Source: Streptomyces sp. ISL-43
GTDB lineage: Bacteria > Actinomycetota > Actinomycetes > Streptomycetales > Streptomycetaceae
Direction: 5' to 3'
Length of the DNA stretch: 64,000 nucleotides
NCBI RefSeq assembly: GCF_018614195.1
Contig: NZ_JAGGOT010000035.1
Span: forward strand, 62,001-126,000
The position numbers and the translations under genes are program-made. Positions 33,519-43,545 of the stretch are shown piece after piece; positions within the stretch are counted from its first letter, which is position 1, and each line of letters opens with the position of its first letter. The notes below the pieces were generated by a model. The model was not told the DNA's origin. It searched no databases and saw nothing but the letters and a program-made list of their open reading frames with translations.

Positions 33519-35003
33519 TCAGGGGCGGCGGGCGAACGCCGCCACGTCGAGCGGGGTCCGCGCCACGGCCCGGCGCGGCGGGGTCAGCGCGATGGGGCGG
33601 CGGAAGGTGCCGTGGCGGGCGATCTCCCGGACCGTCTCGCGCAGTGCCTCCAGGAAGCCGTCCATCGTCCGGCGGGCGGCCGGGGTGTCCGAGTAGATCG
33701 AGTTCATGTGCAGCCCGTCCGCGTCCCGCTGGAACCAGGAGCAGGCACCGTTGGCCTGGGCCGACCACACGTGCGAGGTGGGCCGCCACTCCTCGTGGCG
33801 CTCGGAGCCCGGGCACTTGCGCATGTCGATGTACGAGAAGAAGTTCACCGGGTACGGCCAGGAGCGGGCCGCGAACTCGCGGGGCGCGAGCAGCTCCCAG
33901 GCCCGGACGAAGGGAACGTCGAGATGGCCGATCATCTCGGTGAACCCGGCCCGTACGGACGTCATGACCTGCTCGAAGTCCCGGCCGGGCGAGGCGTCGA
34001 ACTCGATGGGCATGGTGTTGACGAACCAGCCCACCGAGTTCGTCCAAGCGGCGCGGCCGCGCTCGCTCACCGGCATGAACCCCCGGTAGACGCCCGGCCC
34101 GCCCGCCTCGCGCAGGCAGACGGCGACGGCGGCGAGCACACCCATGAACGGCTTGCCGTCGACTGCGAGACACGCCTTCTCGAAGATCTCGGCCTCGGCG
34201 GCGTCCAGCAGCGGAGAGGCCTCGTTGACGATCGAGTACATCCGGCCGGGCTCCACACCCAGTTCGAGCGGGAAGCGCGGGAAGAACTCGCCGCCGCCGC
34301 GCGCGATGAACTCCTTCCAATAGCCGAGGCGTTCGTCGCCGTCGTCGATGGACAGGTAGCGGCGGCGCTGCTCCTCGGCGAAGTCGAGATAGCTCGGCGC
34401 GGGCGCCGGGTCGGGCCGCTCGCCCCGGCGCAGGGCCTCGTAACCGCTCTGCACCTCCTGGACCACGATCGGCATCGACATGCCGTCGCACACGATGTGG
34501 TCGAAGGCGAGATAGACCGTCGCCGAGTCCTCGCGGAGCACCGCGCCCATCGTGAACAGGGGCCAGGACAGGGTGTCGATGCTCCGCTTGAACCGCTCGA
34601 CGAGGAAGCAGGTCAGCTCCTCGGTCCGCTCGAAGGCCGCCACCTGCACGGTGTCCAGGGCCAGTTCGTCGGCGGAGATCGGCGCGCACGCCAACTCGCC
34701 CGCCAGCCGCCGGAACTCGCAGCGCAGTACCTCGTGCCGGCTCACGAACGCCAGCAGCGACCCGGTCAGGGCGTCCTCGTCCAGCGCGCCCTCCACCTCG
34801 AAGGTGACCGCGATCCACGACGCTGTGGGATCGTTGGCCGCGCGGCTCTCCTCGGCGACGGTGAAGTGCTTGTCCTGGTTGAAGGAAGCCCTCCTGTCAG
34901 CGGTGCCGCCCGAAGCACCGGCTTCCGCCGCCGTGGACCGCAACCGCCACTCGACGACCCGGCCGGGTGCCATGTGGTGCATCTCCAGAGGAAACTGCCG
35001 CAT
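33519..35003 (-). CDS. Stand-alone condensation-domain protein
   Basis: This 494-residue single protein has an NRPS condensation fold. The acyltransfer motif reads FDHIVCDGMS, so the first His of HHxxxDG is Asp while the catalytic second His and the Asp-Gly are kept. GWFVNTMPIEF matches core motif C5 and RHEVLRCEFRRL an early motif. No adenylation or carrier domain is attached or nearby. Stand-alone members such as PapA-type acyltransferases make esters or amides from carrier-bound or CoA acyl donors. The role here is open. Confidence 0.85.
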   Translation of the reverse strand: MRQFPLEMHHMAPGRVVEWRLRSTAAEAGASGGTADRRASFNQDKHFTVAEESRAANDPTASWIAVTFEVEGALDEDALTGSLLAFVSRHEVLRCEFRRLAGELACAPISADELALDTVQVAAFERTEELTCFLVERFKRSIDTLSWPLFTMGAVLREDSATVYLAFDHIVCDGMSMPIVVQEVQSGYEALRRGERPDPAPAPSYLDFAEEQRRRYLSIDDGDERLGYWKEFIARGGGEFFPRFPLELGVEPGRMYSIVNEASPLLDAAEAEIFEKACLAVDGKPFMGVLAAVAVCLREAGGPGVYRGFMPVSERGRAAWTNSVGWFVNTMPIEFDASPGRDFEQVMTSVRAGFTEMIGHLDVPFVRAWELLAPREFAARSWPYPVNFFSYIDMRKCPGSERHEEWRPTSHVWSAQANGACSWFQRDADGLHMNSIYSDTPAARRTMDGFLEALRETVREIARHGTFRRPIALTPPRRAVARTPLDVAAFARRP

Positions 35004-35170
35004 TCCGTCATCCCTTCGACCCCCGAGTCAACCCCGAGGCCCTAACGAGACCCGGGCCGCGGAAGTGACGCGCACCAGGAGGTTCACCGGTCGAGGCACC
35101 GCGCGGGCCGGAGCACGCGCCCCGCGCCCGGCTGGGGGGACAGGGGCCGTGGCCGCGGCCGGGGCCGGGT

Positions 35171-35557
35171 TCAGCGGACGCGGCGCAGGAACGCGCGCAG
35201 GCCCCTCGGACGTTTCGCGTCGGGTCCGTCCGGGAGGCGGGTCAGGGCGGGTTCGTCGGGGACGGGGAGCAGGTCGAGTTCGTCCGCGATGCGCGTCAGG
35301 AAGTCGCGGAACTCGGCTTCACGGAACGGGCGCTGTCCCGCATACGGCTCGAACGTCGACGTGAGCACCTCGTCGGAGGCGACCGCCGCGCGCAGGCCCG
35401 CCGCCTGGCGGTGCAGCGGCTCCCGGCTGATCGGCTCCACTCGCATCGCGTGCGCGTAGCGCCGGGCCAGATCGTCGTCGAGATCCGACCCGCCGCTGTG
35501 GTACAGCGCGTTGTACAGAATACCCTTGACCAGGCCGGTCACCCATGCCTCGGACAT
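35171..35557 (-). CDS. Hypothetical protein
   Basis: The ATG at 35557 has aaggagg 12-18 bases upstream and gives a 128-residue helical protein starting MSEAWVTGLVKGILYNALYHSGG. It contains YAHAMRVEPISREPLHRQAAGL and a basic tail ending in RGLRAFLRRVR. No known family is recognised. It is divergent from the ParB-like gene, with only 50 bases between the starts, so the two may share a control region. Confidence 0.6.
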   Translation of the reverse strand: MSEAWVTGLVKGILYNALYHSGGSDLDDDLARRYAHAMRVEPISREPLHRQAAGLRAAVASDEVLTSTFEPYAGQRPFREAEFRDFLTRIADELDLLPVPDEPALTRLPDGPDAKRPRGLRAFLRRVR

Positions 35558-35607
35558 CGCCGCGACCCCCTCCTTCTCCCGGCTCCGCACTCTGGCAGAC
35601 TCGCCCG

Positions 35608-36108
35608 GTGCCCACCAACCCCGTTGCCGTCGTCTGCGAGGTCCCCGACGGCCTCGGCGTCATCGAGGCGACCGGGGACGCCGGCGCCAGCCTGCTCCTC
35701 CTCGGGGGCCGGCCCGTCCTGCTGGAGGGCAACGACGGCTTCGGCAGCGTCGGCGACGAGGAACTCGCCCTGCTCACCACCGACCGCCGGCCCCCGCCCG
35801 ATACGGCCGCCGTACGCGGCTACCTGCGGCGGATCCGGGCCGGAGCCCGGCCCGCGCTGGTGGCCCTGCGGCCCACCGAGGACTCCATCGCCGCCTACCT
35901 GCTCGACGGCCACCACAAACTGGCCGCGTACCGGCAGGCCGGGATCAGTCCCCTGCTCATCAGCCTCGCCCCGGCCGCCCCCGCGCCCTTCCGGCTGAGG
36001 GACTACGACCCCGCCCGCGCGGCCTTCCCCGGAGAGTCGCTGGGCCGGGTGTTCGCCTACATCCGGGACGAGGCGGGCGCGCCGGCCCGGGAGCCGCGCA
36101 CTTCCTGA
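35608..36108 (+). CDS. ParB/sulfiredoxin-fold-like hypothetical protein
   Basis: With the GTG at 35608 the product is 166 residues. The motif LLDGHHKLAAYRQAGISPLL resembles the DGHHR/K loop of ParB N-terminal and sulfiredoxin-fold proteins, which bind nucleotide phosphates. The start PTNPVAVVCEVPDGLGVIE and the GLGRVF-like end do not match ParB itself, and no DNA-binding helix-turn-helix is present. It may be a nucleotide-dependent enzyme of unknown purpose. Confidence 0.55.
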   Translation: MPTNPVAVVCEVPDGLGVIEATGDAGASLLLLGGRPVLLEGNDGFGSVGDEELALLTTDRRPPPDTAAVRGYLRRIRAGARPALVALRPTEDSIAAYLLDGHHKLAAYRQAGISPLLISLAPAAPAPFRLRDYDPARAAFPGESLGRVFAYIRDEAGAPAREPRTS

Positions 36109-36142
36109 AACGTCGCCCCCGGCCGGGACTCCGGGGAGGCGA

Positions 36143-37165
36143 TCAGCTCGCGGCCGCCTCCGGAGCCCCGCCCTCCGACGTCGTGACCTCCGGCTCCGTT
36201 GCGGACGCGTCGTCGGGGCGCAGTTCGATGTGGTCCGCGGCGAGGTCCACCGCCACCCGGTGCTCCATGTCCAGCGCCTCCAGGAACTTCTGCGGCAGCT
36301 GCACCCGGCCCGTGCGGTCGAGCATCACGTACTCGCGCTCGCTCACCGACTCGGCGCCGTGCTCGTCGGTGACCGTGCGGCGCAGCACCTCGCTGCTGGT
36401 ACGCCCGTCGCGCATCGCCACCGTGCGGCGGACCTCGCCCGCGACGAGCGGGTCGTGGGTCACGATGACCACGGTGGCGCCCAGTTCGCGGTTGACGGTG
36501 CGGAAGGCCTCGAAGATCGCGGCGCCCGTCTCGGAGTCCAGTTCGCCGGTCGGCTCGTCGGCGAGCAGCACCGACGGGTCGTTCGCCATCGCCACCGCGA
36601 TGGCCACGCGCTGCTGCTGGCCGCCGGAGAGCTCGGCGGGGCGGCGGCCCGCCAGGTCGCCGATCTCCAGGGCTTCGAGGAGCTCGCCGGTCCGGACCGC
36701 GTGGCGTTTGGAGGCCGCGCGCCTGCTGCCCTTCAACTGCATGGGCAGGGCGATGTTCTGGGCCGCCGTCAGGAAGGGGAGCAGGTTGCGGGCCGTCTGC
36801 TGCCAGACGAACCCGACCGCCTCGCGCCGGTAGCGCAGCCGGTCCCGTGCCGACATCTCCAGCAGGTCGTAACCGCCCACGCTGGCTGAACCGGCCGTGG
36901 GCACGTCCAGGCCCGCCAGGATGTTCAGCAGCGTGGACTTCCCGCTGCCGGACGCACCGACCAGGGCCATCAAGTCGCCTTGCTCCACGGACAGTTCCAG
37001 TCCCTGCAGGGCCTGGACCTCTACGCCGTCCGTGCTGAAGATCCGCACCAGGCGGTCGCAGGAGATGGCCGTGTCCGCCCCGGTACGGCGGGGTTCGGCG
37101 GCGGCCAGGGCCTGCTGCCGCAGCTCCTCGTAGGTGGGCTGGTCGCTGTTGGCCACTCGGTTCAC
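36143..37165 (-). CDS. ABC transporter ATPase (MacB/LolD type) with AbrB-like tail
   Basis: This 340-residue protein starts at GTG 37165 overlapping the permease stop. The nucleotide-binding domain has GASGSGKS (70-77), LSGGQ (179-183) and LLADEP (200-205), typical of MacB/LolD ATPases that drive FtsX-type permeases. Residues 278-318 form an extra tail, VMLDRTGRVQLPQKFLEAL, then VAVDLAADHIELRP. It looks like an AbrB/MazE swapped-hairpin element, normally a DNA-binding or dimerising fold. It belongs with the large permeases at 37162 and 39972. Cargo unknown. Confidence 0.9.
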   Translation of the reverse strand: MNRVANSDQPTYEELRQQALAAAEPRRTGADTAISCDRLVRIFSTDGVEVQALQGLELSVEQGDLMALVGASGSGKSTLLNILAGLDVPTAGSASVGGYDLLEMSARDRLRYRREAVGFVWQQTARNLLPFLTAAQNIALPMQLKGSRRAASKRHAVRTGELLEALEIGDLAGRRPAELSGGQQQRVAIAVAMANDPSVLLADEPTGELDSETGAAIFEAFRTVNRELGATVVIVTHDPLVAGEVRRTVAMRDGRTSSEVLRRTVTDEHGAESVSEREYVMLDRTGRVQLPQKFLEALDMEHRVAVDLAADHIELRPDDASATEPEVTTSEGGAPEAAAS

Positions 37166-39975
37166 CGCTGGTCTCCCGCTCTCAACTCGGTAGTGATCTG
37201 TCGCCTGCCGGAGATCGCCGCCTCCGCGAGCACGGCCCCCGCGACCAGGACCGTCAAACCCAGCGCCTGGACCAGTACGGGCCACGCGAGGAGCCGTATG
37301 CCGGTCGGCACCTTGGCGCCGACCAGTGTGGACAGGTCCACGGCGGGTCCCAGGAAGGCGACGGCGCCCGCCGCCGCCAGGGCCCCGCCGAGCGCGGCGG
37401 CCAGCGCCAGGGGCACCGACTCCGTGAGGATCAGCAGCACCGCCTGCCGGGGGCGCAGGCCCATCGTGCGCAGCCGGGCGAGCAGCGCCGCGCGGTCGGG
37501 GGCCGCCCGGACCAGGGTCAGCAGGACCGCCAGCACCGCGAAGCCGGCCGCGCCGGCCAGGGAGGCCCAGAACAGCCGCTCGGCCGAGCGCTGGAGCGGG
37601 TCGGAGCCCAGTACGGCGGCTTCGGCGGAGCTGGTGCGGACGCGGTAGAGCCCGGCGGTCGCCGCCGGATCCGCGGCGCGTACGAGCTCCTCCAGCCGGT
37701 GCTGGTCGAAGGAGCCCAGCGCGTACCAGCGGTCGGGTGCGCCCAGCTTGGGCAGGGCGGCCGTGACCGGACCGGCCGGTACCACCACCGTGGTGGACTT
37801 GGCGCCCGGCCGGGCGGGCGTGCCGTCGATCACGCCGGCGACGGTCACTTGGAGGTCGCCGGCTTCCATGCGCAGCAGGTACGAGGAGACGTCCTCCGCG
37901 GCGAGGTCTCCGCTGACGAGCGCCGGTACGGGGGCGGCGGAGGTGCCCGAGGGCGCCGGGGCGCCCGGCGCGCCGCCCGCGAGCACGGCCGGGTCGAACG
38001 GGCCGCGCCCGACGGCCCGGGACAGCTCCGCGTACGCCACCGGGTCCGCGACCACGACGGTGACCTGGGTGGTGCCCGGCTTGGTGCCGATCAGGAAGGC
38101 GTTGTCCTCGGTCCACACGTTCACCGACGACCGTACGCCGGGCAGCGCGGCCGCGGCCTTCGTCAGGGACTCGGGGAGCGTGCCGCCGGGCGCCGTGATC
38201 TGCGCGTCGCCGCCGACGGCCTGACGGACCACCTCGAGCCGCACGTCCCGCACCGCGGTCAGCACGGTGGCGCCGAAGCCGCCGGTGGTGACGGCCAGCA
38301 GCAGGGCCACCAGCGGGAGTACGGACGGGCGTGACATACCCCCGGTGCCCCGCGCGGCGCGCGCCAGCCCGAGGAAACCGATCAGCCCCGGGCCCCGCCC
38401 GGCCGCGCGGGCCAGTGCCCCGACCAGGGCGGGCTGGACCCGGGCCAGCAGCAGGCCGCCGCAGAGCGCGAGCAGCAGCGGGGCGGCGACCAGCAGCGGG
38501 TCGACCCCGGAGCCGGCCGGGGCGATCCCGCGCGAGCGGACCTCGAACACGGCGGCCGCGGTGGCGGCGAGCACGAGCAGCTCGGCGACCAGGCGCCGCC
38601 GGGGACTGGGCCCGCGCGGCGGCGACAGCAGCACGGCGGCCCGTACGGGGAAGGCCAGCAGGGCCACGAGCGTGGCGGCCGAGGCGGCGAGCACGGTGGC
38701 CGTCACGCGGGGGGTGGGCAGCAGCACCACGGCGAGGGCCGTCGCGAGGGCGGCGGCCGGCAGGACCGTGACGGCGCTCTCCGCGAGCAGCCGGCGCACG
38801 ATGCCGGCGCGGGACCCGCCGCGGGCCAGCAGCAGCCGCAGCTCGGACTCCCGCCGGTCGCCGGTGAGGGCGGCCGCCAGGCAGAACACGACGAACGCGA
38901 CCCCGGCCACTCCGGCCGGGCCCATCGCGGCGAGGGGCGCGGCCGCCCGCCGTCGGGCCTCGGCCTGTTTGAACAGTTCGGGCAGGCCGGAGACGACTTC
39001 CAGATCGGACTTGTGGGTCTCCCCGCGCAGGCGGGACGCGGTCGGGCCGGCCAGGTAGGACGCGATCTCCGCGGCCGTGTCGGGCAGTTGATCGGCGCGC
39101 AGGTTCCCGGTGTCGACCGGGATCCGCCAGAAGTCCCGGGCCTTGCCCTGGCCCCAGTCGACGAGCCGGTCCAGCGACTCCGGGCCGACGAGGCCCCCGG
39201 TCTGCCAGTAGCTGCGCGGCGGGTGGGAGGGCGTGGGGGAGAGGCAGGCGTGGGTCAGGCAGGCGAGATCGGTCCAGTAGACGTCGGCCTCGTCGTTCGC
39301 GGCGTAGAGCCCGACCACCTCGGCATTGACCGGTTCGGACCAGCCCGCGGCGGACTCCAGCACCATCCCCACCCGGGCACCGATGGACCGTGCGGCGCTC
39401 TGCGAGAGCACGACGGGGATCGGCCCGCCGGGCTCGGGGGCACCGGGCCAGCGCCCCTCCACGAGCCGGACGTGTCCGGCGGCCTCGCGCAGGTGGTAGA
39501 GGGAGAGCTGGGGAGGTATGCCGTCGGGGCTGGCCAGTCCGGGGTTGCCGAGTGACCGGGCGTCCGCCGACGAGCCGTGGACGGGGCCGCTGGGAGCGAC
39601 GCGGAAGAGTGGACCGGTACCGGAGACCAGGGTGGCCATCACCTCGTCCAGTTCCTTGGGGGTCTGCTGCCCGAAGTGGGGAGGCGCGGTGGCCCACAGG
39701 CTGGTCGGGCTCGGACCGCGCGACTCCAGGAAGGACCGCAGAGCCTGGTCGGCGCCCCGGTCCTCGGCGCGCGGCAGGGCGGCGGAGAGCAGGACGGCGA
39801 CGAAGGCCAGGGCCGCCCCGATCAGGGTGGCGAGCGGGGTCGCGCGCAGCCGGGTCCGCACCCAGGGTGCGGGCGGGGGTACCGCGCGTGAGGGGGCTCC
39901 GCCCCGGGCGGTCCCGGGCGGCTCCGCGCCGTCCGGGGTGCGCCGCTCGGCGTTCGTCGCGGCCGGCCCGGTCAT
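37162..39975 (-). CDS. FtsX-like ABC permease, large
   Basis: This 937-residue permease starts at ATG 39975 behind ggaggag, in the ATGA overlap with the preceding permease. The N-terminal membrane helix (LIGAALAFVAVLLSAAL, about 52-68) is followed by a large extracellular domain. Clusters of helices come near the middle (FVVFCLAAAL, VTVLPAAALATALAVV) and at the end, including an FtsX block ending LTVLVAGAVLAEAAISG. Such permeases with LolD-type ATPases act as mechanotransmission pumps or resistance exporters. The cargo cannot be predicted. Confidence 0.88.
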   Translation of the reverse strand: MTGPAATNAERRTPDGAEPPGTARGGAPSRAVPPPAPWVRTRLRATPLATLIGAALAFVAVLLSAALPRAEDRGADQALRSFLESRGPSPTSLWATAPPHFGQQTPKELDEVMATLVSGTGPLFRVAPSGPVHGSSADARSLGNPGLASPDGIPPQLSLYHLREAAGHVRLVEGRWPGAPEPGGPIPVVLSQSAARSIGARVGMVLESAAGWSEPVNAEVVGLYAANDEADVYWTDLACLTHACLSPTPSHPPRSYWQTGGLVGPESLDRLVDWGQGKARDFWRIPVDTGNLRADQLPDTAAEIASYLAGPTASRLRGETHKSDLEVVSGLPELFKQAEARRRAAAPLAAMGPAGVAGVAFVVFCLAAALTGDRRESELRLLLARGGSRAGIVRRLLAESAVTVLPAAALATALAVVLLPTPRVTATVLAASAATLVALLAFPVRAAVLLSPPRGPSPRRRLVAELLVLAATAAAVFEVRSRGIAPAGSGVDPLLVAAPLLLALCGGLLLARVQPALVGALARAAGRGPGLIGFLGLARAARGTGGMSRPSVLPLVALLLAVTTGGFGATVLTAVRDVRLEVVRQAVGGDAQITAPGGTLPESLTKAAAALPGVRSSVNVWTEDNAFLIGTKPGTTQVTVVVADPVAYAELSRAVGRGPFDPAVLAGGAPGAPAPSGTSAAPVPALVSGDLAAEDVSSYLLRMEAGDLQVTVAGVIDGTPARPGAKSTTVVVPAGPVTAALPKLGAPDRWYALGSFDQHRLEELVRAADPAATAGLYRVRTSSAEAAVLGSDPLQRSAERLFWASLAGAAGFAVLAVLLTLVRAAPDRAALLARLRTMGLRPRQAVLLILTESVPLALAAALGGALAAAGAVAFLGPAVDLSTLVGAKVPTGIRLLAWPVLVQALGLTVLVAGAVLAEAAISGRRQITTELRAGDQR

Positions 39976-42900
39976 ATCTCCTCCATGTGCCGCAGCCGGT
40001 CGGCTGTCTTCAAGGTGTTCCGGTTGCGCAGGCCGCCGACGACCGCCGACAGCAGCGGCACCGCGGCGATGGCGGCGGCCAGCAGCAGGGTCCGCGCCGT
40101 GGGCAGGTCCACCAGCACCTCCGGCATCGGCCGCCCGGCGGCGGGCGTCAGCACCATCAGCGGCACCACGAGATGAACGATGACCGCGCCCAGCCCCAGC
40201 CCGACGACGGTGCCCAGGCCGACGAGTACGCAGCTCTCGGCCGTGGCCGTCCGGGCCAGCTCCCGCCGGCGTGCCCCCAGGGCCAGCAGCACCGAGAACT
40301 CCCGGGCCCGTTCGCGGGAAGCCGCCGCGGCCGAAGCCGCGAAGCCGATCGCCGCCAGCACCGCGCAGGCCACCGCCAGCGCGGCGAGCGCTCCCTGCGG
40401 CCCCGCGCTGAGCGGGTCGTCCAGCAGGGTCCGGGCCACCTCCTCGCGCAGCCGCACCTGCTGGACGCCCGCCGTGGAGCGCAGCTCGGCGGCGGCGCGG
40501 GCCGGCGCCGGGTCGTCGGCGGAGGCGGCCGGCATCCACCACTCCGTGGGCGCCGGAAGCTCCCGGGCGCCGGCCGCCAGTACCCGGCTCGCCGTGGCCA
40601 GGTCGACGGTGATCGCGGTGTCTCCGGCGACCGGCAGCGAGCCGACCGCCGCGGTGACGCGGACCGGCACGGTGGCGTCGCCCAGCTTGACGGGCACCAG
40701 ATCACCCACGGCCCCGCCGACCGCGGCCAGGTAGGCCCGGGTGGCGATCCCGGGGACCTCGGGTTCCGCGGAGGCTGCCGGCGCCAGGCTGACCTGTGCG
40801 CCGCCGGCCTCGAAGGGGCCGGCGCGGTAGCGCAGCCGGGCCAGCGCCGGGGCGCCGCCCGCGTCGGAGGCGGGTAGCGACTCGGCGGCCGGGGCGCCCT
40901 TCTTGAGCGTCGGCGCCGTGAGCTTCCAGTCCGAGGTGGTGACAACGACCGGAACCGCCGCGCCGTCGCGGGTCTGCGAGACCGCGAGGCTCCGTATGGT
41001 CAGTTCGTCGAACATCTTGCTCGGATCAGGGGTGTCCAGGTCGTCGGTGCCGGGGCGCCAGCTCGCCCGGTCGTACATGAACACGAGCCCGGTCACGCGC
41101 AGCGGGGCGGCGGCCGAGCCGAGCGGGGCGCCGACGAGCGAGTCGAGGTTCACCGACACGGTGGCCTCGCCGTCCGCGGGGAGCTGGGACAGCGCAATCC
41201 GGTACGTGATGCCGAACCGGTCGCGCAGCATCAGTACCAGCCCCGGGCGGCTGGCCGCGCCGACACCCCGTACGGCGACGGCGAGGTCGATGCGCTGCGG
41301 GCTGTCGGGCAGCGGGATGCCGGAGGCGGCGGACGCCCCCCGCGCCGACGCGGAGACCAGCGGCGCGAACAGCTCGCGCGGGGAGCGCCCGTCCCGCAAG
41401 TCGGACCGCAGCGGGACCCGTTCGGCGAGGGCGGCCGCGTCCAGCGCCATCACCTGCCCGATGCGCCCGCCCGGCAGCTCCTGCTTCGCACGGAGCACCG
41501 GGATCACCCGCTCACCGCCGGGCAGAGCACCGTACCGGCCGCCCCGGCCCATCGGGGGCAGGTCGCTGCCGGATATCAGCAGGCCCCCGGCGGTGGTGAA
41601 GTCGGCCTGGTCGCGCTGGGATCCGGACCAGGCGGTGTGCTGGCCGAGGGCGAGGACCCCGCTGGAGACGGCGAGGACGAGCAGCAGCACCGGTCCGGTG
41701 GCACGGCGCGGCCGCCGGGCGAGCTGCCAGCCGACGAGCGCCGGACCCAGCCCCCGGCCGCGGGAGGCGATCCGCGCGCCGAGGCGCGCCGCGAACGGCA
41801 GCAGCCGCAGGACCAGCAGGGTGCCCGCGCACAGCGCGAGCGTCGGGGCGGCGACCAGCACGGGGTCCACACCGAACAGCGCCCCGGACGGGTCGGCGGA
41901 CGGGTCGGCGGAACTCGACGCCGGAGCGGACCCGTTGGAGCCGTACCGGGAGAGCTGCTGGTAGGCGAGCACGGCCAGCGCCACCAGCGCCAGGTCCAGC
42001 CCGGAGCGGGCGGCGCCGGCGACGAGCGCCTGGCGGCGGCCGGCCCGCCGCAAGGCAGCCGCCGCGGCGCCGCTCAGGGCGACGGGCAGGGTGGTCAGGA
42101 GGACGCAGCCGAGGGCGCAGCCCGCCGCGACCGGCCAGAGCGACGGGCTGAGGGTGACGGTGAAGGGGACGTGGGCCAGCGAGCCGTATCCGCCGAGGAG
42201 CCGGAGCAACGGCAGGGCCAGCAGCGGTGCGAGGGCGGCGGCGGGCAGCGCGAGCAGCAGCGACTGGGCCGCCGTGAGGAGGGCGAGCCGACGACGGGAG
42301 GCGCCGCGGGCCGTGAGCAGGACGCGTTCGCCCTCCTGGCGTTCCGTCAACAGGTGCGATACGAGCAGCAGCGCGGCTCCGGCCAGGACGGCGAGCTGCA
42401 GGGCGCCGACCAGCAGGGTGGACCGGGCCACGGTCAGACCGGACTCCAACTCCCCGAGCAGTACCGGGAGTTCGGTGTCCGGGTGCAGTCCGGAGGTGCG
42501 CTGGAACGCTTCGGCCGCCTTGGTCGCCCGCGCCCGGACCGCCTCGGTCCCGTCGACGTCGGCGGTGGCGAAGTCGGGGGTGAGGAGCACGGCGCGGCTG
42601 TCCTGCGCGAGCCCGCCGGCGGTGAACACGGAGTCGTCCGCGAGCAGCGGGCCGTACGTGGTGAAATTGCCGACCTGGAGGCCGCGGGCGCCGAGCGGGT
42701 CGAGTTTCCAGTACGGGGCGTCCGGATCGCTCGCCGCGTAGACGCCGGTCACCAGCACGGTCAGCGGGGAGTCGGCGGCGGACCGGGCGTCGAGGCGTAC
42801 CTCGGCCGGCAGCGCGTCCTCGGTCAGCCCGAGCCGGACCAGCGCCGCCTTCGGGACGGCCACGGGAACGCGGCTGCCCTCGCCGGAGACCGGCCCCGTC

Positions 42901-43310
42901 ACGGGCTGCGGCCACGTACCCGCGAGAAGCCGTACGCGCTCCTTGGCGAAGGCCGCCAGCAGCGTCAGGTCGGCGTCCTTGCTCCGGGCGTGCAGTCCGG
43001 GCAGCCCGTACGAACGGCTGCGCGCCACGCTCTCGGTGGTGGACGGGAACGGTCCGAACAGCTTGTGCGCGAAGCCCCGTACCGCCTCGTCGTCCTTGGC
43101 GCGGTCGGCCGTCGCATGACCGCCGGTGACGAGTACGGTGCTGCGCGCGTGGCCGGGTCCCTGGAGGGCCTGGCGCAGTCCGGCCTCGCCCACCCCCCGG
43201 GTGAACGCGAAGAGCGCGGTCAACACCGTCGTGGTGATCAGGACGGTGAGCAGTACGGCGGCCGCGAGGGGCAGTCGCCCACGCAGTCGGCGCACGACGA
43301 AGCCGAGCAT
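39972..43310 (-). CDS. FtsX-like ABC permease, very large
   Basis: This 1112-residue permease begins MLGFVVRRLRGRLPLAAAVL at 43310, preceded by ggggagga. The first helix and the extracellular domain are followed by two FtsX cores. The later core holds SAAAASRERAREFSVLLALGARRRELARTA, the loop that contacts the ATPase. The stop overlaps the next permease by four bases. It is transcribed away from an ATPase gene at 43546, and the two starts share a 235-base control region. Two directly repeated gatagcgga words lie there. Confidence 0.88.
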   Translation of the reverse strand: MLGFVVRRLRGRLPLAAAVLLTVLITTTVLTALFAFTRGVGEAGLRQALQGPGHARSTVLVTGGHATADRAKDDEAVRGFAHKLFGPFPSTTESVARSRSYGLPGLHARSKDADLTLLAAFAKERVRLLAGTWPQPVTGPVSGEGSRVPVAVPKAALVRLGLTEDALPAEVRLDARSAADSPLTVLVTGVYAASDPDAPYWKLDPLGARGLQVGNFTTYGPLLADDSVFTAGGLAQDSRAVLLTPDFATADVDGTEAVRARATKAAEAFQRTSGLHPDTELPVLLGELESGLTVARSTLLVGALQLAVLAGAALLLVSHLLTERQEGERVLLTARGASRRRLALLTAAQSLLLALPAAALAPLLALPLLRLLGGYGSLAHVPFTVTLSPSLWPVAAGCALGCVLLTTLPVALSGAAAAALRRAGRRQALVAGAARSGLDLALVALAVLAYQQLSRYGSNGSAPASSSADPSADPSGALFGVDPVLVAAPTLALCAGTLLVLRLLPFAARLGARIASRGRGLGPALVGWQLARRPRRATGPVLLLVLAVSSGVLALGQHTAWSGSQRDQADFTTAGGLLISGSDLPPMGRGGRYGALPGGERVIPVLRAKQELPGGRIGQVMALDAAALAERVPLRSDLRDGRSPRELFAPLVSASARGASAASGIPLPDSPQRIDLAVAVRGVGAASRPGLVLMLRDRFGITYRIALSQLPADGEATVSVNLDSLVGAPLGSAAAPLRVTGLVFMYDRASWRPGTDDLDTPDPSKMFDELTIRSLAVSQTRDGAAVPVVVTTSDWKLTAPTLKKGAPAAESLPASDAGGAPALARLRYRAGPFEAGGAQVSLAPAASAEPEVPGIATRAYLAAVGGAVGDLVPVKLGDATVPVRVTAAVGSLPVAGDTAITVDLATASRVLAAGARELPAPTEWWMPAASADDPAPARAAAELRSTAGVQQVRLREEVARTLLDDPLSAGPQGALAALAVACAVLAAIGFAASAAAASRERAREFSVLLALGARRRELARTATAESCVLVGLGTVVGLGLGAVIVHLVVPLMVLTPAAGRPMPEVLVDLPTARTLLLAAAIAAVPLLSAVVGGLRNRNTLKTADRLRHMEEI

Positions 43311-43545
43311 GTGCCTGTTCCTCCCCCGCACCGGACGTGTCATCCCGGATAGCGGACGATGTTGCCAGATTCGAACAGATAGCGGAAGGGACTTGCGTGA
43401 AAGGTGCATCGGATGAACAAATCGACGGGGGCGGGCACGCAAGGGCGCTATCTCGGACAACGTCCGGCGGCCGAACGGCGGCCGAACCGGAGACCGGACC
43501 GGTGCGGGACCGGCGGCGGAAACGAATCCCAGGGGGAACCGCAGG

